64,000 bases of DNA from Ipomoea triloba (GCF_003576645.1 NC_044916.1:21149895-21213894); one strand, 5' to 3'. Positions 10,435 to 22,689 are shown, counted from the stretch's first letter. Translations and numbers: made by a program. The notes: generated from the sequence alone by a model not told the origin.

Positions 10435-11490
10435 TACATATGAATAACACATAATCTTCAATTGATTATTAATTGCGGGTGAAGAGTTTGAGTGTATGTT
10501 TTATTGTGATGTGATGTTTATGGTCATATAACTGTTGGAGTTGAATGCTGAAGAGTTTGAGCGTTTCAGGTTCCAAGTTGGACTAATCCTTCATCCCGGA
10601 TGGAGATCGAACCCCAACCTCATGCTTAAGGGACAAAGTGCTGAACCACCACGCCAACCATGTTGGTTAGATTTTCATTTGCTCTAGTATCTCTCAAATT
10701 GGGTTATCTATTTCCTTTTCATAAAAGGCTTTAATTTAACTTTGAAAGCACCTGATAAATTGTTGCATTTGTTGATTAGATTGTCAGTCATGATCATCAA
10801 TAGAAATACCACCATAGATCATATCTTCCTTGTATAATATTTTGGCGGTCTTGTATTTTCTTTTTTAATAATTAATCTGGGGTGATGTTTCACCCTCTTC
10901 TTCAGTTGAGAATCATTTGTTTCTTTGTTGGTTTCCCCTGAAATGATGACAGATGATGATGATGATGGCCATTGAACTGGGAATGCTGAATTCATTCATG
11001 CCAAATATGAGAGATGATAGAGAACCAACCTCATACAAAAGAGATTGGTTTTAGAATATTGCTTTGCTTTGAAGATTGGTGTCTCAATTTTGTCTTCCCT
11101 TTTGAAGCAAATGTTAATTAGTTGAACTATATTTATTGAAAATAAATAGGTCTTAGAAAATACAGTAATGCTAAAATCCACTTTTATTTATTTATTTATT
11201 TATTATTATTGTACCCAAACTGTAAATTGGGAGAGATGGATCAGATATTCTTGATGTAGTAGTCTTGTTCAGTCTTTCAACTTTGTGATTGTGTTTCTGT
11301 TTGAGTGTTTGTCTCCACCACCTTGCCTTATAAGTTAGTTATGCACATATAGTTTTACAGTGTTGATGGTTGCTGGTAATAATTGTGTTCGTATTCGGTA
11401 CAAAAATGATAGTAGTGAATATTATTGATAATAATTTTTTATCAATATCATTAAAAATAAAAATAAAAATCTTCACAGTAAATTTTCTAT

Positions 11491-12113
11491 GGCTAAAGTG
11501 TCATTAGCACCATAAACTATATCCAATTATTCATATTGCATCCTGAACTTTCATATCATATATATCGAGCCACAAATCAAAAGAAAAAATTCATCTAAAA
11601 CTTTTAGCATGTTTCCTTGTCTTTCTGCTGACATGGCACAGGTTTCTCACCGATGTGACATTTCTTTTAACATTATGTTGTCCATGTAAGCATTTACATA
11701 TTAAAAATTAAAAAAAAATTATATTAAAATAATCAAAATTTTATTCTCTTTATTTTCATAATGTATACTTTTTCAATTTTGCAATTTGAATGTTTCAATT
11801 TTTTTTTAGAATTTATATTTTTTTGGCTAATTTTTTATTTAGTATTTTTTTCAATTTTTCAAATTTATAGAAATGATAAATGCTAATTTTTTATTTAGTA
11901 TTTTTTCGATTTTTTTTATGTTTTTTGTTTTTTGTTTTTGTTTTAATTTTAATTTTTCATATGTAAATGCTTACATGGACACATAATATTAAAAGAAATG
12001 CCACATCAGTGAATTATTTTTTTTGGTTTGTGGCTCGATATATACGATATGAAAGTTCAGGGTGCGGCATGAATAATTGGATATAATTCATGGTGCTAAG
12101 TGACACTTTAGCC
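11491..12113. mobile_element. MULE-like foldback element, 623 bp
   Basis: The left arm starts ggctaaagtgtcattagcac and the right arm ends in its near complement (gtgctaagtgacactttagcc). The arms stay alignable for about 200 bp (shared tatatcgagccacaaa and catgtaagcatttacat). A perfect 9-bp target duplication, attttctat, flanks it at 11482-11490 and 12114-12122, as expected for Mutator-like insertion. There is no transposase. A single right-arm fragment of the same family is at 42712-42772. Confidence 0.85.
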
Positions 12114-12142
12114 ATTTTCTATTGCAAAATTTATAGATTAAA

Positions 12143-12326
12143 TTGCAAAATATTCTATGTATTATGTCAATAAAAAATGAAGTAAAAGAAAATAAAATTT
12201 ATTACCAGAATAATATTGAAAACTTCTTTAAATAATAGGTTCAATAAAGAAGGGTATATGCACAGAAATATAATTCCACGAGAAAATAAATAAAATATTT
12301 TAAAGAAATGGAGAAAATATTTATGG
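12143..12326. repeat. Repeat, copy 2 (uninterrupted)
   Basis: Colinear with 4922-5562 (taataggttcaataaagaag, then attttaaagaaatggaga) without the poly-G/N block. Confidence 0.8.
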
Positions 12327-12602
12327 CATGTTTGGTATTCCCAGTAATAGGCATATTCTGTCGTTTGGTAAAACATTCTATTCCCATGAACAATGTTCCT
12401 GGGAATGACCTATTCCCCTTGTAAGGGGAATAGAGATTCCTAGGTCTCCCTAGGTATTAAACTATTTCCGAGTTCTCAGGAATAGCCTAATGTTGTTATT
12501 TCCAATTTTACGCTATGACATTTTAGGAAAAAGCTAGATCTTCCTTTTCCCAAAACGCTCCTATATATATATATATTTTTTTTTAAAAAAATTGTAACTA
12601 AG

Positions 12603-12745
12603 AGCAATTAAGGCTTCTTAAATTAAGGAGCTTTTGGCTCTTTAAGGCTTCCTAATCCTGTTGTTAATTTCAAAAGAGAAGCAATGCTTCTCTTATATAG
12701 AGGAGCTCAAATGAGCTCCTCTTCCTGAGTTACCGATGTGGGATC
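12603..12745 (-). promoter_or_regulatory. snRNA-type USE plus TATA and paired hairpins, no RNA gene recognised
   Basis: On the minus strand atcccacatcg (12744-12734) matches the USE consensus and is followed 34 nt later by TATATAAG (12699-12692), the spacing class associated with Pol II snRNA promoters. Between and after them sit two perfect hairpins: agaggagctca/tgagctcctct (12699-12722) and agagaagca/tgcttctct (12675-12693). The predicted transcript shows no U1, U2, U4 or U5 sequence. The same motif pair also occurs in LTRs of some plant retroelements, so a solo-LTR relic is the main alternative. Confidence 0.45.
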
Positions 12746-12797
12746 AAAAACTCCCATTTATGTTTAAAAAAATTATTTTATATATAATTTTGTTTTT

Positions 12798-12926
12798 GTA
12801 TTATTATTATTATTATTATTATTATTGTATCAAATGAGCTGCTGCTGCTGTTGCTATTACTACTACTACTACTGCTACTACTGCTGCTGCTACTGTTACT
12901 GCTGCTGCTACTGCTACTGCTACTAT
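12798..12926. repeat. TTA and CTG/ACT trinucleotide microsatellite
   Basis: A (TTA)n run at 12799-12826 is followed by mixed CTG, CTA and ACT triplets at 12841-12926. Confidence 0.9.
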
Positions 12927-12946
12927 AATATATCCAATGCAATTCA

Positions 12947-13893
12947 AGCTTTAGTAAAATAAAACAACTGAAAAAGAAAGGGCTGAATGGATAACTTTGG
13001 GGGTAGAAGCCAAAATGAAATTTCAAATTAAGAAAAGGAAAACATTAAGAGACAATTTAGGTTGGCAAATTAAAGGTCTTCTAGAAGTGACGGCATAACA
13101 TCAGTAGAGACAATCTCTTTGCCCTTAAACAGCTCCTCCCTCTGGTTCAAAAGCTGGAGTTTTGAAACCAAGATTTCCCGGCAATCTTCTTTCCTATTGT
13201 CGCTCTTAACCCTAGGCCCCCTTTCCTTGTAGGCGTGGAGTAAAGCCTTCACGTCGTTGAGTTGAGGGGGCCAACTCTCCAACTTCCTGTCAGGGCTGAT
13301 GCTAACAACACCGATTTTCAGACCGCACAGTATTTGCAACTCCATTGCTTTCTTCATTATGCAAGTATCCCTTCTCTCGTAACACAGCTTCTTAGCTTTT
13401 TCTTGCGTTGAAGTCTCGGCCATGGCAACCACAAGGGGTAGCAGGTTAGTCTCTTTCTTGATGTAGTATGTACTTTTACGAGGTTGTTGCCTTGTTGGGG
13501 TTTTAATGACTTAATAGTCGGTGGTGTGGAGCTTCCAAATTTTGAATCAGAACCCTCCAGGTAGATTCCCAAGTCGGTAGTGTGGAGCTTCCTAATTAAT
13601 TGCTAACGGCCGATAAGGTATTTCGCAGCTGTTTTTAAATTGCATTAAAAACCTTTTTTAGTTGGTCAAATAAAATAAATTTTTAACAAACTCCAATTCG
13701 AAGCTAATCATTGTTATTTTGTTTATTCCAAACATGAGATTTGGTTTGATATTCGTAGTATAGGCTCAACATGATTATGCCAACATTCTTGATTGGGTGT
13801 GACTTGAACATGTGACCTTCTGTTTGAATTGCCATTGTGATGTCATCAAATCATAAAGTACTTGCCAATTAAATAATTTTTTTATAATCAAAG
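12947..13893. repeat. Local duplication, copy A, left part
   Basis: Matches 31334-32719 plus parts of 37531-38563 and 40293-40427. It includes the MADS relic, a repeated ggtgtggagcttccaaattt motif and tttgtttattccaaacatg. Its right part resumes at 23740 beyond the Copia element. Confidence 0.85.
13070..13423 (-). pseudogene. Type I (M-gamma-like) MADS-box relic, copy A
   Basis: The product starts at MAETSTQ (13423) and has the core of a type I MADS domain: a basic CYERR..CIMKKAMEL segment, then LQILCGLKIGVVSISPD and ESWPPQ. That K-K-x2-E-L-x2-LCG pattern followed by SPD and WP is typical of the M-gamma (AGL80-like) group of DNA-binding regulators of gamete and endosperm development. Compared with copy B, the C-terminal region is collapsed: it jumps from GKEIVSTD to VMPSLLEDL, losing roughly 200 residues but keeping the frame to TAG. 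The N-terminal RKK motif usual for the family is weak. Probably non-functional; expression unknown. Confidence 0.6.
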
Positions 13894-14736
13894 TGTTAAT
13901 AAAATTACTAAAAAGAAAAATATTTGTAAAACTCCCTAAGTTGTAACAAGTCCTTGTGACAATTTTGTTAGTTCAGCAGATAGTTCAAAAAACAAGTTAT
14001 TTTGTGATGTATTAGGTTTCCTATAGTTCAGCAGAAGGATCAGAAGGCTTTAAGGACAAATTGCTGAACGAAACACTGGACCAAGACAAGGAAAGCAAGA
14101 AGAGGAATCAGAATCAGTTATGAAGACTTCAAACTTAACTGAGTCTGGGCAAGATATATATATGAGGAAAATTTCCAGTGATCCTGGAATGATTTTAGTG
14201 AGAACACAAAAGATCTGAACGTGAAAGCTTCCTCATAGGTGATAACGAGATATCTTGACAAAGCTTACCTTTGATTCAAGATGCAATTCATAAGGTCTTG
14301 GGCAAGCAATCACTCTGAAAGCCAGTTGCGCTACGATTGAGGGGGAGCCTCAATTCAAGAAGATCGGGAGATCAAGTATTCTTCAACTCTTCAAGGCTGA
14401 ACTCTAGAACGGTGATAATGAAGATTTCTAGAGTTGCCGCGTGATTCTCTACTGTAAACTTGTGATACATTTTCAGAGTTGATCAATGAAGAGTTGGGCA
14501 ATCAGAGTGATGCCCCCCAGATGTAGGAATTGAGATTCCGAACTGGGTTACCAATTCTTGGTGTTCTTGCTGCTTTATTATTCATTTACATATTATCTGC
14601 TTAATACTTCTTGTTCTACTCTTTGCACTAGATCAGTAAATAGTTAAAGGTCATCTAACAAATCTAGTAATTGGATTTAATAGTTAGAAGACTCTTACAA
14701 ATCTTAGACCTAGAACACAGAAGTCTAAGTTTTTCA
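13894..14736 (+). repeat. 5' LTR of the SIRE-type element
   Basis: Starts tgttaataaaattac and ends tttttca. A TATA-like stretch (agatatatatatgagg, about 14150-14165) may be the core promoter. Confidence 0.92.
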
Positions 14737-14737
14737 C

Positions 14738-14752
14738 TTGGTATCAAAGCTC
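14738..14752 (+). other. Primer-binding site
   Basis: ttggtatcaaagctc directly follows the LTR and resembles the complement of the initiator tRNA-Met 3' end (canonical tggtatcagagc, one mismatch). Confidence 0.8.
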
Positions 14753-14867
14753 AGCCTCAAGGTCTTTTCCCTTGATAATGATCCTTTGAATCTCTTTTGA
14801 ATCTCTCTGTTTTCCTTGTTACTAACCCTTCTTCTCAAGATTGGCTGCTGTGCGCCCTAAAGAAGAT

Positions 14868-16679
14868 ATGGAAGGGCAAGCAAGACCTCCTCAACTGATT
14901 GGTACAAATTATGCCTACTGGAAGGCAAGAACCAAGATCTATCTTCAGGCTCAAGGAGTGAATGTGTGGAAGGCCGTCACTCATGGCTGGACTCACCCCA
15001 AAAGGATTCAAGAAGATAAGTCAGAAATTCTCGCTCCGGTTGAACAGTGGAATGCTCAAGAAATAAGTGACAGTGACAATAACAACAAGGCACTGAACAC
15101 CATTACTGGATCACTTGATGAGGGTCAATTTGGGTTAATTGCTCGATGCAGCTCTGCAAAGGATGCCTGGGAAATTCTTGAAAAACTTTATGAAGGAGAC
15201 TCCTCTGTCAAACAAACCAAGATGCAGCAAGTTCTCACCAGATTTGAAGAATTACGGATGAAAGATGAAGAAACCATCGTCGAATTTAATGCTAGGGTTC
15301 AAGAATTGAAGAACGAAGCTGCCGTATTGGGGGAACCGTTCTCCTCGGACAAACTGGTCAGGAAGATTCTTCGATCTCTTCCTGTACGCTTCAGGATGAA
15401 AGTCACTGCAATTCAATAAAGCATAGGCTGGGAAACGAAATCTGTTGCGGAACTAATGAGCAATCTAAGAACATACGAAATGGATATCCTATCGCAAGAC
15501 AACAACTCAAAAAGGGGCAAGAATGTTGCGTTTATTGCCGAAGAATTTGACTCAGAAGAAGAATGTGAAGAACTGGATGATGAATCTGTGGCAATGATAA
15601 CAAGAAATTTCACCAAGATTCTCAAACAAATCAATCGGAGAAACAGAGGAGGCAAGAATCAACAAAACAGACCCAACAGTGCTGCTCCATCCTCGTCTAA
15701 CTCATCTCGAACCGTCGGAAAATCAAGTTCGAATCAACAGAAGAACTTTAGTCAAATCAATCAGTTTGGTCAAAACCAAAACTTGACTCGACAAAATTAA
15801 TGACAGCAAGGGGAAGTTAAGAACAAGAACAAAGGAATTCAGTGCAGAGAATGTGAAGGTTTCGGACACATTCAGGTGGAATGTGCCACTTACCTCAAAA
15901 GAAAGAAGTCCATGAAGGCAACAACCTGGAGTGATGAAGATTGTTCTAAAGAAGCTCAAGAAGAAGATGAAGAAATATCAGGAAACTTCGTAGCATTCAC
16001 TGCAGTTGTTGCTGAATCCCATTCGGACTTGGATAATAGTTCAGATCATGAAGATGTAGATAAACTACCTTATGAAGAACTTGAACAATCCTACATCAAA
16101 CTGTACAAGAAATGGGATATTCTCTTGAAGACTCACACAACCACAAATTCTAAAAATGAGTTTCTTGAAAAGAACATTGAATCCCTGAAGAAACAAGTTG
16201 CTGATACAAATGCTGAACTAGCAGAGTCCAACTCCAAAGTGATGAAGCTCTCGGCAGAATTGGAAGCTTACAAGAAACATATCCAAATGATGAACACAAC
16301 ATCAACTCTCAATCAAATCCTTGACTCCGGAAGATTACCTAACATTCGAAATGGTTTGGGGTACACTCGAAACTCTCAAAATTCTTTCACTACTAAGTTT
16401 GTCCCTGCAGGTACCAGCACTTGGACAAATATTGAAACCCACCAGAAGATTTTGAGGAAATATATTCCAACATGTCACTACTGCTGCAAGAAAGGCCACA
16501 CAAGACCAAAATGTTACAAATTCTATAGTGATCAGAGAACTGAAAAATTTCAAAAGAAATGGATCACTCCAGTCAGTCGTCAAGTTTGGGTAAGAAAATC
16601 TGATCTAGTTTGCTTTTCTATGCTTCTTGGAAAAGAACAGGGAAATGGTATTTCGACAGTGGCTGTTCTAGGCATATGA
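14868..16679 (+). pseudogene. gag of the SIRE-type element, two in-frame stops
   Basis: One continuous frame encodes the capsid region (ending near LRSLPVRFRMKV), a first CCHC knuckle (CRECEGFGHIQVEC, about 15843-15884), a glutamate-rich coiled-coil-like stretch and a second knuckle (CHYCCKKGHTRPKC, about 16471-16512). Stops TAA at 15417 and TAA at 15798 interrupt it, and it ends at TGA 16677, overlapping the pol frame by about 70 nt. The first ATG in frame is 14868; the frame is open from 14841 with TTG. The pol frame lies at -1 relative to gag; because the protease peptide appears to continue the end of this frame, an indel near 16600-16640 is more likely than programmed frameshifting. Confidence 0.85.
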
Positions 16680-19600
16680 CTGGCAGTAAAGAATTTCTCA
16701 AGAATGTGATTCCATATACTGGACAAGTAACCTTTGGTGATGGAATTAAAGGTGACATCAAGGGTATTGGGATCCTCAATGTAGCTGGACTACCCTCACT
16801 ATCAAAGGTACTACTGGTACAAGGTCTTAAAGCAAATCTGATCAGCATCAGCCAGTTGTGTGACCAAAAGTTGAATGTAGGGTTCACGAAAGATCGATGC
16901 ATTGTTAAGGACAAACTGAACAAAGTCATTATGGAAGGTATAAGATCCTCTGACAATTGCTATATTCTGTCTTCAAATCTTCTGTGTTGCAGCACCACCA
17001 CTGATAATACAAATCTTTGGCATCAAAGACTTGGGCACATGAATTATCAAGATATGAACCATCTCATAAGTCATGAATGTGTAAGGGGGGTACCAAAGTT
17101 CAAAGTTAAGGAAACTGGTGTATGTGGCCCTTGCCAGCTGGGAAAGCAAACCAGAACCCCACACAAACATTTCAATCATATAGGAACCTCTTCGTGTCTG
17201 GATCTTCTGCATATGGACCTAATCGGACCAACACAGGTGGAAAGTTTGGGAGGTAAAAGGTATATTTTTGTCTGTGTTGATGACTACTCTCGCTTTTGCT
17301 GGGTAATGTTCCTCAGAAACAAGTCAGAAACCTTTGAACAATTTGAGAAACTGTGTTTGAAGCTGCAAAAAGAGAAGGGCTTGCATATTGGTAAAATTGT
17401 GAGGATTAGGTCGGATCACGGTAGGGAATTCGAAAATCAGCACTTCTCGACCTTCTGCTCCAAAAATGGAATCAGTCATGAATTCTCAGCCCCAAAAACT
17501 CCCCAGCAAAATGGAGTAGTTGAGCGAAAAAACAGAACCATCCAAGAAATGGCTCGAGTCTTAATAAATAGCAAAGACCTTCCTCAGTTCTTTTGGGCAG
17601 AGGCGGTTCATACTTCTTGTCATATAATCAACAGAGTGTATCTTAGACCTGGGATGTCGCATACACCATATGAGCTGTGGCGAGGAAGGAAACCAAATTT
17701 GAAGTACTTTCGTATTTTTGGCAGCAGATGCTATATCCTAAATGACAGAGAAAAAGTTGGAAAATTCGAACCAAAGAGTGATGAAGGCATATTCTTAGGG
17801 TACTCACCAAACAGCCGAGCTTACAGAGTTTATAACAAATGGATCAAGACTGTCCAAGAATCTATCAATGTAATTGTAGATGATCAACCGCAAACAGTTG
17901 GCGATAACCTACCAGTTGCTGATCTTAAACAGAACCAAACAAAAATAGCTGATGAAAAAGGAGTCAAGAAATCTGAGTCAGACTCTGAACTAGATGACTC
18001 CGAACCAGACACTGAACAATACCAAACAAAGTCAGATGATGAAAAAGGGATCAAGAAATCAGAGGACTCAAAACCACTCACTGAACAACAGTCAAACATA
18101 GATGACCATCCATCTACACTGTCAAAGCAAGTTCCCACACATGTTCAAAAGAATCATCCTGCTGAGAACATATTGGGGACACCCACCGCCGGTGTTCGAA
18201 CTAGAGGAATGCTAAGAGGCAGTCTAGCTGAGTTATCTGGGTACGCATGTTACACATCAAAATTTGAACCCAAGAATTACAAAAAAGCACTTCAAGATGA
18301 AGACTGGATAAGGGCCATGCAGGATGAACTTGCTCAATTTGAGAGAAATGAGGTATGGGATCTTGTGCCTTGTCCTTTAGATGCAAACGTAGTCGGTACA
18401 AAGTGGATCTTTAGAAACAAAACCGATGAACAGGGAAATGTGGCCAGAAATAAGGCCAGACTAGTGGCTCAAGGTTACTCACAAATTGATGGGATTGACT
18501 ATGAAGAAACGTTTGCACCCGTGGCCAGACTTGAGTCAGTAAGATTACTGTTGGCCGTCTCTTGTATTCTGAACTTTCAACTGAACCAGATGGACGTAAA
18601 AACCGCCTTTTTAAATGGACTTCTCAATGAGGAAATCTTCGTAGCTCAACCAAAAGGATTTGAGAATCCACAGTATCCTAATTACGTCTACAAACTGAAA
18701 AAGGCCCTTTATGGTCTGAAACAGGCACCAAGAGCATGGTATGAACGACTTACACAATATCTTCTGAAAAATGGGTACACTCGCGGTGGGGCAGACAAAA
18801 CACTGTTTGTTAAAAAGACCACTGGTTACATAACTGTGGCCCAGGTTTATGTAGATGAGTTTATTCAAGTCATGGAAAAGGAATTCGAGATGAGCATGAT
18901 AGGGGAATTAACATGCTTCTTGGGACTACAGGTAAAACAGATGGAATCTGGGTTGTTTCTGTCACAAACCAAATATGCCCAAAACTTGGTCAAAAGATTT
19001 GGTCTTGATTCTGCTAAGGAAGCTAAAACGCCTCTTTCCACCACAGTAAAACTATCAAAAGACTCCAACTCAAAACCTGTTGAAGGCAAACTCTATCGAA
19101 GTATGATTGGCAGTCTACTGTACCTAACGGCAAGCAGACCCGATATAATGTTCAGTGTAGGTTTGTGTGCACGCTTCCAAGCAAATCCAAGGGAAGCACA
19201 TTTGAATGCAGTCAAAAGAATAATCAAATATGTTAAGGGGACTGTCAATTATGGACTATGGTATTCGCGTGACTCAGGAACTGAACTACTTGGATACAGT
19301 GATGCTGACTGGGCAGGAAATCTGGAGGACAGAAAAAGTACATCAGGAGGGTGTTTTTTCTTAGGCAAAAACCTTGTCTCATGGTTCAGCAAAAAGCAAA
19401 ACTCCATCTCATTGTCCACTGCAGAAGCTGAATATATAGCTGCTGGGAGTTGCTGCACTCAACTCATATGGATGAAACAGATGCTGAACGATTATGGACT
19501 AAAGTTCAGCAGTGCTGATCTTCACTGCGACAACACCAGCGCTATCAATATTGCAAAAAATCCTGTCCAGCATTCCCGCACTAAGCATATAAATATCAGA

Positions 19601-19759
19601 CATCATTTCATCAGGGATCTTGTGGAAAGTGGAGACATTAAATTGCACTACATACCAACAGACAAACAACTCGGAGACATATTTACAAAGGCACTGGATC
19701 CAACCAGATTCAACATCCTAAAATCAGAACTTGGCATGTGCAATGGTCCACTGAACTAG
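16610..19759 (+). pseudogene. pol of the SIRE-type element, RT catalytic core deleted
   Basis: The frame is open for 1049 codons. Protease: WYFDSGCSRHMTG (active-site DSG at residues 16-18). Integrase: HHCC zinc region (HQRLGH to CGPCQLGK, about 136-180) and the D,D,E triad at MDLIGP (about 202), RSDHGREF (about 268) and VVERKNR (about 305). RT begins near 565 ([33 protein letters not shown]). The catalytic YVDD is replaced by YVDE (near 748), and the chain then runs directly into FIQVMEKEFEM: the second aspartate and roughly a dozen following residues usual in Copia RT are missing, in frame. RNase H is complete by eye (YSDADW, STAEAEYIA, HCDNTSA). Polymerase activity should be abolished. Confidence 0.88.
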
Positions 19760-20134
19760 TACAGTAAGTGGGACACCCTTTTGTCCTTATCACAGGTTAT
19801 TTCTCTAAAAAAAAAAAAATTCTTCCTTGTTATTTTTTTCTCTTTCTACACTAACATCTGTCTTGATAAGCATATAATCCCTGAGGAACAGTGTACCCGA
19901 CTGACCAAACTGCTATAGCATTAATTACGGAAATAACAACTGTCAAATCGGCACAACTCCCACTCTCCTCATGCCTCATCACGTGACCCGAAAAAGCAGG
20001 TCATCATGGACTCCTTTGACCTTTGAAAAACCAGTTGCAATAAGGGGAAATCAAAGATCACGCAAATCTCTCAAAGCTACAAACCCTCTCACAAACTTCA
20101 CACAAAATCAAGAACCTTGAAGCAAAGCTCTACA

Positions 20135-22314
20135 ATGGATCAAGACGAAACCAAATACTTTGATTTCTCTAGACTCACAAACAAATATCCCTCTGAAATT
20201 CAACATCAAGCATCCCGAGAGATGGTCATGATAATCAACAACAAGATAAAACCACCGGGGGGAGAACCAATCTGGTCGTGGTACTCAAGAGCAAAGCAAC
20301 TAGACTACCTGAAAGGGTTTCTCAAACCACTTGCATTCGAGAAAGGAGAAACAGCTAAAGCCAAGGATCCTGAGGTTTATTCTGAAACTTCATCCTTTCT
20401 TCTTTATTTCTTCTCATCAAATGTCTATATATGAAAAGCATAGTTTTTACCTTTAACATTTTTTCAGGATATAATTGTTCTATCAGATACTGAGGATGAA
20501 TTTAACCCAGAAAATGTCACTGTAGAAAAACCTATGCCCTTAGTCTCTGTAAAACAAGAACCAATAGATGATGAACATGAAAAATTGCCTGTTCCTGATA
20601 AAAATCTACCCGTACCTGATAATGTCAATCCAAAGTCTACTGTAGTATATGGTCCTCACCAACTTGAACCTCCTGCTTCCCTTTTCACCAAACTCAACCT
20701 CTTTAACATCATGGATGAACACAGAAGATCAACCTCTCTCACAAATAGACTGTCTATTCCCCTGATACTCTCATACTGATGAAACTAGGTCTGAACCTCA
20801 ATTTGAACCAAATCCTGAAACAACACCTACCATCCCCATTGATGATTCTCCATTAGACTTTGAGTTTGAAACAGGAAATCTTCCAGAATTACAAGTTGCA
20901 GAACCAACTGATGAAGAAGACAATCTGCCTTTGTCCCAAGTGAAGAAGAACCAAGCAAAGGCTAAAGGGAAGAAGAAGATTCAAGAAGAACATGTGGACA
21001 AAAATCCTGTGGCAAAAATTCAAGTTTTTTCCGCCCCTGTTACCAGGCGAAAAACCAGGTCATCCACAACACACCAGGAGAAGGAAACCCCCACACCAGC
21101 TCGAAAAACTAAGAGAAAACAGCCAAATGCTGAACAACCTGTCCCTGTGGAAACCACGGGCTAGTAAGAAGAGAAAGAAGAGCACCACTCAAACTCAGCA
21201 ATCTGAAAGCCAGCCGGATGTTTCTGCCGTAACACCTCTTGAAGTAATCACCCCTCAATTCTTATCTGATAAGTATGCAGCAAGATGGGACTCAACAAAC
21301 AAAAGGAAAATCCTGAGCGAAAGGTATCTTGATGTTGAAAAGTTCAAGGCTCAGTGTCAACTTATGCTAGTGTTTGAGAAGTTAAACCTTGTCAAGTCTG
21401 TAACAACTCAGACGAGCTATCCACCTATCGCCATCAAGGAATTTTATGCAAACCTTCTGAAGACTATCAAGGAGGCTGGCTCACATGTTTATAGACGTGT
21501 TTGGCTGAGGGGTAAAGAATACAATTTTGACACACGTACCATCAATCTGTATCTGGGCATAGATGCAAGTGACATTGAGGACCCTGTTATTGGTGCGAAC
21601 ACAATCACAAAGGTCATTACAGGAGGAACATACAACTATTGGCCTGCTGAAACCAACATGTTGCCAGCCAAATCTCTCACAACAAAGTATGCTATTCTGC
21701 ACAAACTAGCCATGACAAATTGGATGCCAAATGAACACCGAGGAGGATTAAACTTTCTTATGGCCACCCTGATCTACAAGATAGGCAAAGGTATTCCTGT
21801 CGACTTAGGTGATATTATCTTCAAACATGTGGCATCCTTTAGAAAACCAGAGTCTAAAGAGAGCAAGGTAAAACTGCCCTTTCCCTGCACAATTTATGGA
21901 GTTCTGCGCTCACAAGGGTTCAAACCAGAACCAAATGAACCTATGGAAGCACCACAAGTCAGAACAATTGATGCCAGACTCAAACAAGGGAGTCATGTGC
22001 TTGACATCTTTCCAGAACATGCAAGTAGCTCAGCCCCAGCTCTGAACCTTGAAGTACCATTTACCAGCAAACTCACAGCTCAGCACCTTGACAAAAGCAT
22101 CAGAGATCTTAACACGATCATCCAGATACTTGTTGAAAAGAGAACAATTGAGATGCAATTGCGAGAACAATTGAGATTGAGAGACCAAGAGATGACTGTT
22201 GCTGTTGCTGAAACACCCACTGATCCATCTACTGCACATGAAGCTGATTCCACCGCACCTGAAGCTGAATCCACTACAAACAGTCAGGGGGATGAATCCT
22301 CAGAATCTGATTGA
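20135..22314 (+). pseudogene. Third (env-like) ORF of the SIRE-type element, with candidate intron and frameshifts
   Basis: It starts at ATG 20135 (MDQDETKYFDF). A GT-AG interval at 20375-20467 (93 nt, ending ttttttcag) would, if spliced, join two phase-0 segments in the same frame. Downstream the frame shifts near 20755-20790 and again near 21155-21165, each time into an open frame with continuous composition (basic, lysine-rich stretches such as KKNQAKAKGKKK). The last part (to TGA 22312) holds the plant-transposon domain usually found in the extra ORF of Sireviruses (EFYANLLKTIKEAG, VYRRVWLRGKEYNFD, NEHRGGLNFLMATLIYKIGKG) and an acidic Thr/Ser-rich tail. Position after pol justifies the label env-like, but I see no clear signal peptide or transmembrane segment. 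Confidence 0.75.
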
Positions 22315-22377
22315 TTCTATTCTAAAACCTGGGTTGCCCTTTCTACTTGGTCCTGCTTAGGAATCTTGTGGCTACAG

Positions 22378-22689
22378 ATTCACAAGTTCCTGGCAATAGG
22401 GGGAGTAGGAACAACCTTTCTAAACATTGGTTACTCTGTGTCACTGGTTACTTATCCTGTTTTTTGGTGAAGAAGAAGATGAAAGCATGGTTACTTGGTT
22501 ACCTGGTTACTAGTTTTGAAGACCCCTCTACAAATTCACAAGTGCCTGGCAATAGGGGGAGTAGGAACAACCTTTCTAAACATTGGTTACTCTGTGTCAC
22601 TGGTTACTTATCCTGTTTTTTTGGTGAAGAAGAAGATGAAAGCATGGTTACCTGGTTACCTGGTTACTAGTTTTGAAGACCCCTCTACT
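22378..22689 (+). repeat. 156-nt tandem duplication before the 3' LTR
   Basis: Copies 22378-22533 and 22534-22689 are nearly identical (both contain tggcaatagggggagtagg). They lie in the non-coding stretch between the third ORF and the polypurine tract. Confidence 0.9.

Larger units (their letters stand above)
9443..11490. other. Non-coding, degenerate repeats
   Basis: AT-rich DNA with a second U6 relic, a 92-nt tandem duplication and similarity to 3985-4040. A stretch at 10600-10670 (gatcgaaccccaacctc) resembles the A/B-box-like segments often seen in old SINE or LINE fragments. No gene is supported. Confidence 0.5.

Noticed and set aside
12841..12926. Poly-Ser protein on the minus strand (82 codons)
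   Set aside because: Trinucleotide repeat translation without other features.
16560..16680. Programmed -1 frameshift between gag and pol
   Set aside because: The protein similarity appears continuous across the shift, no convincing slippery heptamer plus structure is visible, and the element has other lesions; a simple indel is more likely.
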